The translations under genes were made by a program, and so were the position numbers. Below are positions 49,150 to 63,740 of a stretch of DNA of 64,000 nucleotides, piece after piece. The notes beneath the pieces were generated by a model. That model did not search any database and was not told the origin of the DNA. It worked only from the letters and a program-made list of their open reading frames with translations. How positions within the stretch are numbered: the stretch's first letter is position 1; each line of letters starts with the position of its first letter. The DNA is from Hydractinia symbiolongicarpus. Its lineage: Eukaryota > Cnidaria > Hydrozoa > Anthoathecata > Hydractiniidae. The stretch lies in assembly GCF_029227915.1 (NCBI RefSeq), contig NC_079876.1, positions 7,070,001 to 7,134,000 of the forward strand, in the 5' to 3' direction.

Positions 49150-50370
49150 AAAAGTATACAAAGAAAGTACCCAAGGTGTAAACTCATTCCCCGAACGATT
49201 TTTTAAATTATTATTTCACCACTAAAGCCCATGAGACTTGTAGTTTTTAAAAATGTTTTCATTTTTGATGAGACGCTGATTAAAAGAAGTTTAATCGCCG
49301 GCAAACGAAAACCCGCGATTTCCCGTAAATCCCGGATTTGGCCCGTATAGTCAAAAGTATACAAAGAAAGTACCCAGGGAGTAAACTCATTTCCCGAACG
49401 ATTTTTTAAATTATATTTTCACCACTAAAACGCATGAGACTTGTAGTTTTCAAAAATGTTTTCATTTTTGATGAGACGCTGAATGAAAGAAGTTTAATCG
49501 CCGGCAAACGAAAACCTGCGATTTCCCGTAAATCCCGGACTCTGCCCGTATAGTCAAAAGTATACAAAAAAAGTACCCAGGGTGTAAACTCATTTCCCGA
49601 ACGATTTTTTAAATTATTATTTCACCACTAAAGCCCATGAGACTTGTAGTTTTCAAAAATGTTTTCATTTTTGATGAGACGCTGAATAAAAGAAGTTTAA
49701 TCGCCGACAAACGAAAACCCGCCATTTCCCGTAAATCCCGGACTCGGCCCGTATAGTCAAAAGTATACAAAGAAAGTACCCAAGGTGTAAACTCATTCCC
49801 CGAACGATTTTTTAAATTATTATTTCACCACTAAAGCCCATGAGACTTGTAGTTTTTAAAAATGTTTTCATTTTTGATGAGACGCTGATTAAAAGAAGTT
49901 TAATCGCCGGCAAACGAAAACCCGCGATTTCCCGTAAATCCCGGATTCGGCCCGTATAGTCAAAAGTATACAAAGAAAGTACCCAGGGAGTAAACTCATT
50001 TCCCGAACGATTTTTTAAATTATATTTTCACCACTAAAACGCATGAGACTTGTAGTTTTCAAAAATGTTTTCATTTTTGATGAGACGCTGAATGAAAGAA
50101 GTTTAATCGCCGGCAAACGAAAACCTGCGATTTCCCGTAAATCCCGGACTCTGCCCGTATAGTCAAAAGTATACAAAAAAAGTACCCAGGGTGTAAACTC
50201 ATTTCCCGAACGATTTTTTAAATTATTATTTCACCACTAAAGCCCATGAGACTTGTAGTTTTCAAAAATGTTTTCATTTTTGATGAGACGCTGAATAAAA
50301 GAAGTTTAATCGCCGACAAACGAAAACCCGCCATTTCCCGTAAACCCCGGACTCGGCCCGCATATTCAAA
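49150..50370 (-). repeat. 609-bp (3-monomer) tandem duplication next to the inversion
   Basis: The rare aactcattccccgaacg occurs at about 49182 and 49791, 609 bp apart. The following two monomers, including the gtacaaaaaaagtaccc-like site (near 49562 and 50171), repeat at the same spacing. Confidence 0.75.
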
Positions 50371-53300
50371 AGTATACAAAGAAAGTACCCTGGGAGTAAA
50401 CTCATTTCCCGAACGATTTTTTAAATTATTTTTTTAACCACTAAAACGCATGAGACTTGTAGTTTTCAAAAATGTTTTCATTTTTCATGAGACGCTGAAT
50501 AAAAGAAGTTTAATCGCCGGCAAACGAAATCTGCGATTTCCCGTAAATCCCGGACTCGGCCCGTATAGTCAAAAGTATACAAAGAAAGTACCCAGGGTGT
50601 AAACTCATTTCCCGAACGATTTTTTAAATTATTATTTCACCACTAAAGCCCATGAGACTTGTAGTTTTTAAAAATGTTTTCATTTTTGATGAAACGCTGA
50701 ATAAAAGAAGTTTAAACGCCGGCAAACGAAAACCCGCGACTTCCCGTAAATCCCGGACTCGGCCCGTATAGTCAAAAGTATACGAAGAAAGCACCCAGGG
50801 AGTAAACTCATTTTCCAAACGATTTTTTAAAATATTTTTTCACCACTAAAACGCATGAGACTTGTAGTTTTCAAAAATGTTTTCATTTTTGATGAGACGC
50901 TGAATAAAAGAAGTTTAATCGCCGGCAAACGAAAACCTGCGATTTCCCGTAAATCCCGGACTCGGCCCGTATAGTAATAAAAGTACCCGGGATGTAAACT
51001 CATTTCCCGAACGATTTTTTAAGTTATTATTTCACCACTAAAACCCATGAGACTTGTAGTTTTTAAAAATGTTTTCATTTTTGATGAGACGCTGATTAAA
51101 AGAGGTTTAATCGCCGGCAAACGAAAACCCGCGATTTCCCGTAAATCCCGGACTCGGCCCGTATAGTAATAAAAGTACCCGGGATGTAAACTCATTTCCC
51201 GAACGATTTTTTAAGTTATTATTTCACCACTAAAACCCATGAGACTTGTAGTTTTTAAAAATGTTTTCATTTTTGATGAGACGCTGATTAAAAGAGGTTT
51301 AATCGCCGGCAAACGAAAACCCGCGATTTCCCGTAAATCCCGGATTCAGCCCGTATAGTCAAAAGTATACAAAGAAAGTACCCAGGGAGTAAACTCTTTT
51401 CCCGAACGATTTTTTAAATTATTTTTTTACCACTAAAACGCATGAGACTTGTAGTTTTCAAAAATGTTTTCATTTTTGATGAAACGCTGAATAAAAGAAG
51501 TTTAAACGCCGGCAAACGAAAACCCGCCATTTCCCGTAAACCCCGGACTCGGCCCGCATATTCAAAAGTATACAAAGAAAGTACCCAGGGAGTAAACTCA
51601 TTTTCCAAACGATTTTTTAAATTATTATTTCACCACTAAAACCCATGAGACTTGTAGTTTTTTAAAAATGTTTTCATTTTTGATGAGACGCTGAATAAAA
51701 GAAGTTTAATCGCCGGCAAACAAAAACCTGCGATTTCCCGTAAATCCCGGACTCGGCCCGTATAGTCAAAAGTATACAAAGAAAGTACCCAGGGTGTAAA
51801 CTCATTTCCCCAACGATTTTTTAAATTATTATTTCACCACTAAAGCCCATGAGACTTGTAGTTTTTAAAAATGTTTTCATTTTTGATGAAACGTTGAATA
51901 AAAGAAGTTTAAACGCCGGCAAACGAAAATCCGCGACTTCCCGTAAATCCCGGACTCGGCCCGTATAGTCAAAAGTATACGAAGAAAGCACCCAGGGAGT
52001 AAACTCATTTTCCGAACGATTTTTTAAAATATTTTTTCACCACTAAAACGCATGAGACTTGTAGTTTTCAAAAATGTTTTCATTTTTGATGAGACGCTGA
52101 ATAAAAGAAGTTTAATCGCCGGCAAACGAAAACCTGCGATTTCCCGTAAATCCCGGACTCGGCCCGTATAGTAATGAAAGTACCCGGGATGTAAACCCAT
52201 TTCCCGAACGATTTTTTAAGTTATTATTTCACCACTAAAACCCATGAGACTTGTAGTTTTTAAAAATGTTTTCATTTTTGATGAGACGCTGAATAAAAGA
52301 AGTTTAATCGCCGGCAAACGAAAACCTGCGACTTCCCGTAAATCCCGGACTCGGGCCGTATAGTCAAAAGTATACAAAGAAAGTACCCAGGGTGTAAACT
52401 CATTTCCCGAACGATTTTTTAAATTATTATTTCACCACTAAAGCCCATGAGACTTGTAGTTTTTAAAAATGTTTTCATTTTTGATGAGACGCTGAATAAA
52501 AGAAGTTTAATCGCCGGCAAACGAAAACCCGCCATTTCCCGTAAACCCTGGACTCGGCCCGCATAGTCAAAAGTATACAAAGAAAGTACCCAGGGAGTAA
52601 ACTCATTTCCCGAACGATTTTTTAAATTATTATTTCACCACTAAAGCCCATGAGACTTGTAGTTTTTAAAAATGTTTTCATTTTTGATGAGACGCTGAAT
52701 AAAAGAAGTTTAAACGCCGGCAAAAGAAAACCCGCGACTTCCCGTAAATCCCGGACTCGGCCCGTATAGTTAAAAGTATACAAAGAAAGTACCCAGGGAG
52801 TAAACTCATTTCCCGAACGATTTTTTAAAATATTTTTTCACCACTAAAACGCATGAGACTTGTAGTTTTCAAAAATGTTTTCATTTTTGATGAGACGCTG
52901 AATAAAAGAAGTTTAATCGCCGGCAAACGAAAACCTGCGATTTCCCGTAAATCCCGGACTCGGCCCGTATAGTAATAAAAGTACCCGGGATGTAAACTCA
53001 TTTCCCGAACGATTTTTTAAATTATTATTTCACCACTAAAACCCATGAGACTTGTAGTTTTTAAAAATGTTTTCATTTTTGATGAGACGCTGAATAAAAG
53101 AAGTTTAATCGCCGGCAAACGAAAACCCGCGACTTCTCCTAAATCCCGGATTCGGCCCGTATAGTCAAAATTATACAAAGAAAGTACCCAGGGAGTAAAC
53201 TCATTTTCCAAACGATTTTTTAAATTATATTTTCACCACTAAAACGCATGAGACTTGTAGTTTTCAAAAATGTTTTCATTTTTGATGAGACGCTGAATGA

Positions 53301-54239
53301 AAGAAGTTTAATCGCCGGCAAACGAAAACCCGCCATTTCCCGTAAACCCCGGACTCGGCCCGCATATTCAAAAGTATACAAAGAAAGTACCCAGGGAGTA
53401 AACTCATTTCCCGAACGATTTTTTAAATTATTTTTTTACCACTAAAACGCATGAGACTTGTAGTTTTCAAAAATGTTTTCATTTTTGATGAGACGCTGAA
53501 TAAAAGAAGTTTAATCGCCGGCAAACGAAAACCTGCGATTTCCCGTAAATCCCGGACTCGGCCCGTATAGCCAAAAGTATACAAAGAAAGTACCCAGGGT
53601 GTAAACTCATTTCCCGAACGATTTTTTAAATTATTATTTCACCACTAAAGCCCATGAGACTTGTAGTTTTTAAAAATGTTTTCATTTTTGATGAAACGCT
53701 GAATAAAAGAAGTTTAAACGCCGGCAAACGAAAACCCGCGACTTCCCGTAAATCCCGGACTCGGCCCGTATAGTTAAAAGTATACAAAGAAAGTACCCAG
53801 GGAGTAAACTCATTTCCCGAACGATTTTTTAAAATATTTTTTCACCACTAAAACGCATGAGACTTGAAGTTTTCAAAAATGTTTTCATTTTTGATGAGAC
53901 GCTGAATAAAAGAAGTTTAATCGCCGGCAAACGAAAACCTGCGATTTCCCGTAAATCCCGGACTTGGCCCGTATAGTAATGAAAGTACCCGGGATGTAAA
54001 CTCATTTCCCGAACGATTTTTTAAATTATTATTTCACCACTAAAACCCATGAGACTTGTAGTTTTTAAAAACGTTTTGATTTTTGATGAGACGCTGAATA
54101 AAAGAAGTTTAATCGCCGGCAAACGAAAACCCGCGACTTCTCGTAAATCCCGGATTCGGCCCGTATAGTCAAAAGTATACAAAGAAAGTACCCAGGGAGT
54201 AAACTCATTTTCCGAACGATTTTTTAAATTATATTTTCA

Positions 54240-55265
54240 CCACTAAGACGCATGAGACTTGTAGTTTTCAAAAATGTTTTCATTTTTGATGAGACGCTGA
54301 ATGAAAGAAGTTTAATCGCCGGCAAACGAAAACCTGCGATTTCCTGTAAATCCCGGACTCTGCCCGTATAGTCAAAAGTATACAAAGAAAGTACCCAGGG
54401 TGTAAACTCATTTCCCGAACGATTTTTTAAATTATTATTTCACCACTAAAGCCCATGAGACTTGTAGTTTTCAAAAATGTTTTCATTTTTGATAAGACGC
54501 TGAATAAAAGAAGTTTAATCGCCGGCAAACGAAAACCCGCCATTTCCCGTAAACCCCGGACTCGGCCCGCATATTCAAAAGTATACAAAGAAAGTACCCA
54601 GGGAGTAAACTCATTTCCCGAACGATTTTTTAAATTATTTTTTTACCACTAAAACGCATGAGACTTGTAGTTTTCAAAAATGTTTTCATTTTTGATGAGA
54701 CGCTGAATAAAAGAAGTTTAATCGCCGGCAAAAGAAAACCCGCGACTTCCCGTAAATCCCGGATTCGGCCCGTATAGTCAAAAGTATACAAAGAAAGTAC
54801 CCAGGGAGTAAACTCATTTTCCGAACGATTTTTTAAATTATATTTTCACCACTAAGACGCATGAGACTTGTACTTTTCAAAAATGTTTTCATTTTTGATG
54901 AGACGCTGAATGAAAGAAGTTTAATCGCCGGCAAACGAAAACCTGCGATTTCCTGTAAATCCCGGACTCTGCCCGTATAGTCAAAAGTATACAAAGAAAG
55001 TACCCAGGGTGTAAACTCATTTCCCGAACGATTTTTTAAATTATTATTTCACCACTAAAGCCCATGAGACTTGTAGTTTTCAAAAATGTTTTCATTTTTG
55101 ATAAGACGCTGAATAAAAGAAGTTTAATCGCCGGCAAACGAAAACCCGCCATTTCCCGTAAACCCCGGACTCGGCCCGCATATTCAAAAGTATACAAAGA
55201 AAGTACCCAGGGAGTAAACTCATTTCCCGAACGATTTTTTAAATTATTTTTTTACCACTAAAACG
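54240..55265 (-). repeat. 609-bp (3-monomer) tandem duplication
   Basis: The monomer starting at 54455 recurs at 55064 with an identical 65-codon frame. The rare gataagacgctg and cactaagacgcatg markers repeat at the same 609-bp spacing. Confidence 0.75.
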
Positions 55266-58200
55266 CATGAGACTTGTAGCTTTCAAAAATGTTTTCATTT
55301 TTGATGAGACGCTGATTAAAAGAAGTTTAATCGCCGGCAAACGAAAACCTGCGATTTCCCGTAAATCCCGGACTCGGCCCGTATAGCCAAAAGTATACAA
55401 AGAAAGTACCCAGGGTGTAAACTCATTTCCCGAACGATTTTTTAAATTATTATTTCACCACTAAAGCCCATGAGACTTGTAGTTTTTAAAAATGTTTTCA
55501 TTTTTGATGAAACGCTGAATAAAAGAAGTTTAAACGCCGGCAAACGAAAACCCGCGACTTCCCGTAAATCCCGGACTCGGCCCGTATAGTTAAATGTATA
55601 CAAAGAAAGTACCCGGGGAGTAAACTCTTTTGCCGAACGATTTTTTAAAAAATTTTTTCACCACTAAAACGCATGAGACTTGTAGTTTTCAAAAATGTTT
55701 TCATTTTTGATGAGACGCTGAATAAAAGAAGTTTAATCGCCGGCAAACGAAAACCTGCGATTTCCCGTAAATCCCGGACTCGGCCCGTATAGTAATGAAA
55801 GTACCCGGGATGTAAACTCATTTCCCGAACGATTTTTTAAATTATTATTTCACCACTAAAACCCATGAGACTTGTAGTTTTTAAAAATGTTTTCATTTTT
55901 GATGAGACGCTGAATAAAAGAAGTTTAATCGCCGGCAAACGAAAACCCGCGACTTCTCGTAAATCCCGGATTCGGCCCGTATAGTCAAAAGTATACAAAG
56001 AAAGTACCCAGGGAGTAAACTCATTTTCCGAACGATTTTTTAAATTATATTTTCACCACTAAAACGCATGAGACTTGTAGTTTTCAAAAATGTTTTCATT
56101 TTTGATGAGACGCTGAATGAAAGAAGTTTAATCGCCGGCAAACGAAAACCTGCGATTTCCCGTAAATCCCGGACTCGGCCCGTATAGTAATGAAAGTACC
56201 CGGGATGTAAACTCATTTCCCGAACGATTTTTTAAGTTATTATTTCACCACTAAAACCCATGAGACTTGTAGTTTTCAAAAATGTTTTCATTTTTGATGA
56301 GACGCTGAATAAAAGAAGTTTAATCGCCGGCAAACGAAAACCTGCGATTTCCCGTAAATCCCGGACTCGGCCCGTATAGACAAAAGTATACAAAGAAAGT
56401 ACCCAGGGTGTAAACTCATTTCCCGAACGATTTTTTAAATTATTATTTCACCACTAAAGCCCATGAGACTTGTAGTTTTTAAAAATGTTTTCATTTTTGA
56501 TGAGACGCTGAATAAAAGAAGTTTAATCGCCGGCAAACGAAAACCCGCCATTTCCCGTAAGCCCCGGACTCGACCCGCATAGTCAAAAGTATACAAAGAA
56601 AGTACCCAGGGAGTAAACTCATTTCCCGAACGATTTTTTAAATTATTTTTTCACCACTAAAACGCATGAGACTTGTAGTTTTCAAAATTGTTTTCATTTT
56701 TGATGAGACGCTGAATAAAAGAAGTTTAAACGCCGGCAAAAGAAAACCCGCGACTTCCCGTAAATCCCGGACTCGGCCCGTATAGTTAAAAGTATACAAA
56801 GAAAGTACCCAGGGAGTAAACTCATTTGCCGAACGTTTTTTTAAAATATTTTTTCACCACTAAAAAGCATGAGACTTGTAGTTTTCAAAAATGTTTTCAT
56901 TTTTGATGAGACGCTGAATAAAAGAAGTTTAATCGCCGGCAAACGAAAACCTGCGATTTCCCGTAAATCCCGGACTCGGCCCGTATAGTAATGAAAGTAC
57001 CCGGGATGTAAACTCATTTCCCGAACGATTTTTTAAATTATTATTTCACCACTAAAACCCATGAGACTTGTAGTTTTTAAAAATGTTTTCATTTTTGATG
57101 AGACGCTGAATAAAAGAAGTTTAATCGCCGGCAAACGAAAACCCGCGACTTGTCGTAAATCTCGGATTCGGCCCGTATAGTCAAAAGTATACAAAGAAAG
57201 TACCCAGGGAGTAAACTCATTTTCCGAACGATTTTTTAAATTATATTTTCACCACTAAAACGCATGAGACTTGTAGTTTTCAAAAATGTTTTGATTTTTG
57301 ATGAGACGCTGAATAAAAGAAGTTTAATCGCCGGCAAACGAAAACCTGCGATTTCCCGTAAATCCGGACTCGGCATGCATATTCAAAAGTATACAAAGAA
57401 AGTACCCGGGATGTAAACTCATTTCCCGAACGATTTTTTAAGTTATTATTTCACCACTAAAACCCATGAGACTTGTAGTTTTCAAAAATGTTTTCATTTT
57501 TGATGAGACGCTGAATAAAAGAAGTTTAATCGCCGGCAAACGAAAACCTGCGATTTCCCGTAAATCCCGGACTCGGCCCGTATAGTCAAAAGTATACAAA
57601 GAAATTACCCAGGGTGTAAACTCATTTCCCGATCGATTTTTTAAATTATTATTTCACCACTAAAGCCCATGAGACTTGTAGTTTTTAAAAATGTTTTCAT
57701 TTTTGATGAAACGCTGAATAAAAGAAGTTTAATCGCCGGCAAACGAAAACCCGCCATTTCCCGTAAACCCCGGACTCGGCCCGCATAGTCAAAAGTATAC
57801 AAAGAAAGTACCCAGGGAGTAAACTCATTTCCCGAACGATTTTTTAAATTATTTTTTCACCACTAAAACGCATGAGACTTGTAGTTTTCAAAATTGTTTT
57901 CATTTTTGATGAGACGCTGAATAAAAGAAGTTTAATCGCCGGCAAACGAAAACCCGCCATTTCCCGTAAACCCCGGACTCGGCCCGCATAGTCAAAAGTA
58001 TACAAAGAAAGTACCCAGAGTGTAAATTCATTTCCCGAACGTTTTTTTAAATTATTATTTCACCACTAAAGCCCATGAGACTTGTAGTTTTTTAAAATGG
58101 TTTCATTTTTGATGAGACGCTGAATAAAAGAAGTTTAAACGCCGGCAAAAGAAAACCCGCGACTTCCCGTAAATCCCGGACTCGGCCCGTATAGTTAAAA

Positions 58201-58479
58201 GTATACAAAGAAAGTACCCAGGGAGTAAACTCATTTGCCGAACGATTTTTTAAAATATTTTTTCACCACTAAAACGCATGAGACTTGTAGTTTTCAAAAA
58301 TGTTTTCATTTTTGATGAGACGCTGAATAAAAGAAGTTTAATCGCCGGCAAACGAAAACCTGCGATTTCCCGTAAATCCCGGACTCGGCCCGTATAGTAA
58401 TGAAAGTACCCGGGATGTAAACTCATTTCCCGAACGATTTTTTAAATTATTATTTCACCACTAAAACTCATGAGACTTG

Positions 58480-58520
58480 TAGTTTTTAAAAATGTCAAAA
58501 GTATACAAAGAAAGTACCCA
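58480..58520 (-). repeat. satellite monomer with a deletion of about 95 bp
   Basis: Here ttaaaaatgt joins directly to caaaagtatacaaag, removing the dyad and CpG-rich core of one unit. The distance between the flanking short-variant markers (58394 to 59912, 1518 bp) equals eight units, one of them 192 bp, minus 95 bp. Confidence 0.8.
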
Positions 58521-59911
58521 GGGTGTAAACTCATTTCCCGAACGATTTTTTAAATTATTATTTCACCACTAAAGCCCATGAGACTTGTAGTTTTTAAAAA
58601 TGTTTTCATTTTTGATGAGACGCTGAATAAAAGAAGTTTAATCGCCGGCAAACGAAAACCCGCCATTTCCCGTAAGAACCGGACTCGGCCCGCATAGTCA
58701 AAAGTATACAAAGAAAGTACCCAGGGAGTAAACTCCTTTCCCGAACGATTTTTTAAATTATTTTTTCACCACTAAAACGCATGAGACTTGTAGTTTTCAA
58801 AATTGTTTTCATTTTTGATGAGACGCTGAATAAAAGAAGTTTAATCGCCGGCAAACGAAAACCTGCGATTTCCCGTAAATCCCGGACTCGACCCGTATAG
58901 TCAAAAGTATACAAAGAAAGTACCCAGAGTGTAAACTCATTTCCCGAACGTTTTTTTAAATTATTATTTCACCACTAAAGCCCATGAGACTTGTAGTTTT
59001 TAAAAATGTTTTCATTTTTGATGAGACGCTGAATAAAAGAAGTTTAAACGCCGGCAAAAGAAAACCCGCGACTTCCCGTAAATCCCGGACTCGGCCCGTA
59101 AAGTTAAAAGTATACAAAGAAAGTACCCAGGGAGTAAACTCATTTGCCGAACGTTTTTTTAAAATATTTTTTCACCACTAAAAAGCATGAGACTTGTAGT
59201 TTTCAAAAATGTTTTCATTTTTGATGAGACGCTGAATGAAAGAAGTTTAATCGCCGGCAAACGAAAACCTGCGATTTCCCGTAAATCCCGGACTCTGCAC
59301 GTATAGTCAAAAGTATACAAAGAAAGTACCCAGGGTCTAAACTCATTTCCCGAACGATTTTTTAAATTATTATTTCACCACTAAAGCCCATGAGACTTGT
59401 AGTTTTCAAAAATGTTTTCATTTTTGATGAGACGCTGAATAAAAGAAGTTTAATCGCCGGCAAACGAAAACCCGCCATTTCCCGTAAACCCCGGACTCGG
59501 CCCGCATATTCAAAAGTATACAAAGAAAGTACCCAGGGAGTAAACTCGTTTCCCGAACGATTTTTTAAATTATTTTTTTACCACTAAAACGCATGAGACT
59601 TGTAGTTTTCAAAAATGTTTTCATTTTTGATGAGACGCTGAATAAAAGAAGTTTAATCGCCGGCAAACGAAAACCCGCGACTTCCCGTAAATCCCGGACT
59701 CGGCCCGTATAGTCAAAAGTATACGAAGAAAGCACCCAGGGAGTAAACTCGTTTTCCGAACGATTTTTTAAAATATTTTTTCACCACTAAAACGCATGAG
59801 ACTTGTAGTTTTCAAAAAGGTTTTCATTTTTGATGAGACGCTGAATAAAAGAAGTTTAATCGCCGGCAAACGAAAACCTGCGATTTTCCGTAAATCCCGG
59901 ACTCGGCCCGT

Positions 59912-62900
59912 ATAGTAATGAAAGTACCCGGGATGTAAACTCATTTCCCGAACGATTTTTTAAGTTATTATTTCACCACTAAAACCCATGAGACATGTAG
60001 TTTTCAAAAATGTTTTTATTTTTGATGAGACGCTGAATAAAAGAAGTTTAATCGCCGGCAAACGAAAACCTGCGATTTCCCGTAAATCCCGGACTCGGCC
60101 CGTATAGTCAAAAGTATACAAAGAAAGTACCCAGGGTGTAAACTCATTTCCCGAACGATTTTTTAAACTATTATTTCACCACTAAAGCCCATGAGACTTG
60201 TAGTTTTTAAAAATGTTTTCATTTTTGATGAGACGCGGAATAAAAGAAATTTAATCGCCGGCAAACCAAAACCCGCCATTTCCCGTAAACCCCGGACTCG
60301 GCCCGCATAGTCAAAAGTATACAAAGAAAGTACCCAGGGAGTAAACTCATTTCCCGAACGATTTTTTAAATTATTTTTTCACCACTAAAACGCATGTGAC
60401 TTGTAGTTTTCAAAATTGTTTTCATTTTTGATGAGACGCAGAATAAAAGAAGTTTAATCGCCGGCAAACGAAAACCTGCGATTTCCCGTAAATCCCGGAC
60501 TCGGCCCGTATAGTCAAAAGTATACAAAGAAAGTACCCAGAGTTTAAACTCATTTCCCGAACGTTTTTTTAAATTATTATTTCACCACTAAAGCCCATGA
60601 GACTTGTAGTTTTTAAAAATGTTTTCATTTTTGATGAGACGCTGAATAAAAGAAGTTTAAACGCCGGCAAAAGAAAACCCGCGACTTCCCGTAAATCCCG
60701 GACTTGGCCCGTATAGTTATAAGTATACAAAGAAAGTACCCAGGGAGTAAACTCATTTGCCGAACGATTTTTTAAAATATTTTTTCACCACTAAAAAGCA
60801 TGAGACTTATAGTTTTTAAAAATGTTTTCATTTTTGATGAGACGCTGAATAAATGAAGTTTAACGCCGGCAAACGAAAACCTGCGATTTCCCGTAAATCC
60901 CGGACTCGGCCCGTATAGTAATGAAAGTACCCGGGATGTAAACTCATTTCCCGAACGATTTTTTAAGTTATTATTTCACCACTAAAACCCATGAGACATG
61001 TAGTTTTCAAAAATGTTTTCATTTTTGATGAGACGCTGAATAAAAGAAGTTTAATCGCCGGCAAACGAAAACCTGCGATTTCCCGTAAATCCCGGACTCG
61101 GCCCGTATAGTCAAAAGTATACAAAGAAAGTACCCAGGGTGTAAACTCATTTCCCGAACGATTTTTTAAATTATTATTTCACCACTAAAGCCCATGAGAC
61201 TTGTAGTTTTTAAAAATGTTTTCATTTTTAATGAGACGCTGAATAAAAGAAATTTAATCGCCGGCAAACGAAAACCCGCCATTTCCCGTAAACCCCGGAC
61301 TCGGCCCGCATAGTCAAAAGTATACAAAGAAAGTACCCAGGGAGTAAACTCATTTCCCGAACGATTTTTTAAATTATTTTTTCACCACTAAAACGCATGA
61401 GACTTGTAGTTTTCAAAATTGTTTTCATTTTTGATGAGACGCAGAATAAAAGAAGTTTAATCGCCGGCAAACGAAAACCTGCGATTTCCCGTAAATCCCG
61501 GACTCGGCCCGTATAGTCAAAAGTATACAAAGAAAGTACCCAGAGTGTAAACTCATTTCCCGAACGTTTTTTTAAATTATTATTTCACCACTAAAGCCCA
61601 TGAGACTTGTAGTTTTTAAAAATGTTTTCATTTTTGATGAGACGCTGAATAAAAGAAGTTTAAACGCCGGCAAAAGAAAACCCGCGACTTCCCGTAAATC
61701 CCGGACTTGGCCCGTATAGTTATAAGTATACAAAGAAAGTACCCAGGGAGTAAACTCATTTGCCGAACGATTTTTTAAAATATTTTTTCACCACTAAAAA
61801 GCATGAGACTTATAGTTTTTAAAAATGTTTTCATTTTTGATGAGACGCTGAATAAAAGAAGTTTAGTCGCCGGCAAACGAAAACCTGCGATTTCCCGTAA
61901 ATCCCGGACTCGGCCCGTATAGTAATGAAAGTACCCGGGATGTAAACTCATTTCCCGAACGATTTTTTAAATTATTATTTCACCACTAAAACCCATGAGA
62001 CTTGTAGTTTTTAAAAATGTTTTCATTTTTGATGAGACGCTGAATAAAAGAACTTTAATCGCCGGCAAACGAAAACCCGCGACTTCCCGTAAATCCCGGA
62101 TTCGGCCCGTATAGTCAAAAGTATACAAAGAAAGTACCCAGGGAGTAAAGTCATTTCCCGAACGATTTTTTAAAATATTTTTTCACCACTAAAACGCATG
62201 AGACTTGTAGTTTTTAAAAATGTTTTCATTTTTGATGAGACGCTGAATAAAAGAAGTTTAATCGCCGGCAAACGAAAACCTGCGATTTCCCGTAAATCCC
62301 GGACTCGGCCCGTATAGCCAAAAGTATACAAAGAAAGTACCCAGGCTGTAAACTCATTTCCCGAACGATTTTTTAAATTATTATTTCACCACTAAAGCCA
62401 ATGAGACTTGTAGTTTTTAAAAATGTTTTCATTTTTGATGAGACGCTGAATAAAAGAAGTTTAATCGCCGGCAAACGAAAACCTGCGATTTCTCGTAAAT
62501 CCCGGACACGGCCCGTATAGCCAAAAGTATACAAAGAAAGTACCCAGGCTGTAAACTCATTTCCCGAACGATTTTTTAAATTATTATTTCACCACTAAAG
62601 CCCATGAGACTTGTAGTTTTTAAAAATGTTTTCATTTTTGATGAAACGCTGAATAAAAGAAGTTTAAACGCCGGCAAACGAAAACCCGCGACTTCCCGTA
62701 AATCCCGGACTCGGCCCGTATAGTCAAAAGTATACGAAGAAAGCACCCAGGGAGTAAACTCATTTTCCGAACGATTTTTTAAAATATTTTTTCACCACTA
62801 AAACGCATGAGACTTGTAGTTTTCAAAAATGTTTTCATTTTTGATGAGACGCTGAATAAAAGAAGATTTATCGCCGGCAAACGAAAACCTGCGATTTCCC

Positions 62901-63740
62901 GAAAATCCCGGACTCGGCCCGTATAGTAATGAAAGTACCCGGGATGTAAACTCATTTCCCGAACGATTTTTTAAGTTATTATTTCACCACTAAAACCCAT
63001 GAGACTTGTAGTTTTCAAAAATGTTTTCATTTTTGATGAGACGCTGAATAAAAGAAGTTTAATCGCCGGCAAACGAAAACCTGCGATTTCCCATAAATCC
63101 CGGACTCGGCCCGTATAGTCAAAAGTATACAGAGAAAGTACCCAGGGTGTAAACTCATTTCCCGAACGATTTTTTAAATTATTATTTCACCACTAAAGCC
63201 CATGAGACTTGTAGTTTTTAAAAATGTTTTCATTTTTGATGAGACGCTGAATAAAAGAAGTTTAATCGCCGGCAAACGAAAACCCGCCATTTCCCGTAAA
63301 CCCCGGACTCGGCCCGCATAGTCAAAAGTATACAAAGAAAGTACCCAGGGAGTAAACTCATTTCCCGAACGATTTTTTAAATTATTTTTTCACCACTAAA
63401 ACGCATGAGACTTGTAGTTTTCAAAATTGTTTTCATTTTTGATGAGACGCTGAATAAAAGAAGTTTAATCGCCGGCAAACGAAAACCTGCGATTTCCCGT
63501 AAATCCCGGACTCGGCCCGTATAGTCAAAAGTATACAAAGAAAGTACCCAGGGAGTAAACTCATTTCCCGAACGATTTTTTAAAATATTTTTTCACCACT
63601 AAAACGCATGAGACTTGTAGTTTTTAAAAATGTTTTCATTTTTGATGAGACGCTGAATAAAAGAAGTTTAATCGCCGGCAAACGAAAACCTGCGATTTCC
63701 CGTAAATCCCGGACTCGGCCCGTATAGTAATGAAAGTACC
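59912..63740 (-). repeat. 1004-bp (5-monomer) higher-order repeat of the inverted arm
   Basis: The 192-bp marker recurs at 59912, 60915, 61919 and 62923, spaced 1003-1004 bp, which equals four 203-bp units plus one 192-bp unit. Copies share ordered variants such as ttcaaaattgttttc and gacgcagaataaaag, and gtatagttataagtatac in two of them. Nearby spacings of 801 bp (52168 to 52969, 56184 to 56985, 62923 to 63724) show 4-monomer versions of the same unit. Confidence 0.8.

Noticed and set aside
48797-49161. Two 116-codon frames on opposite strands spanning the inversion
   Set aside because: Both are by-products of fusing the repeat to its own reverse complement at the junction.
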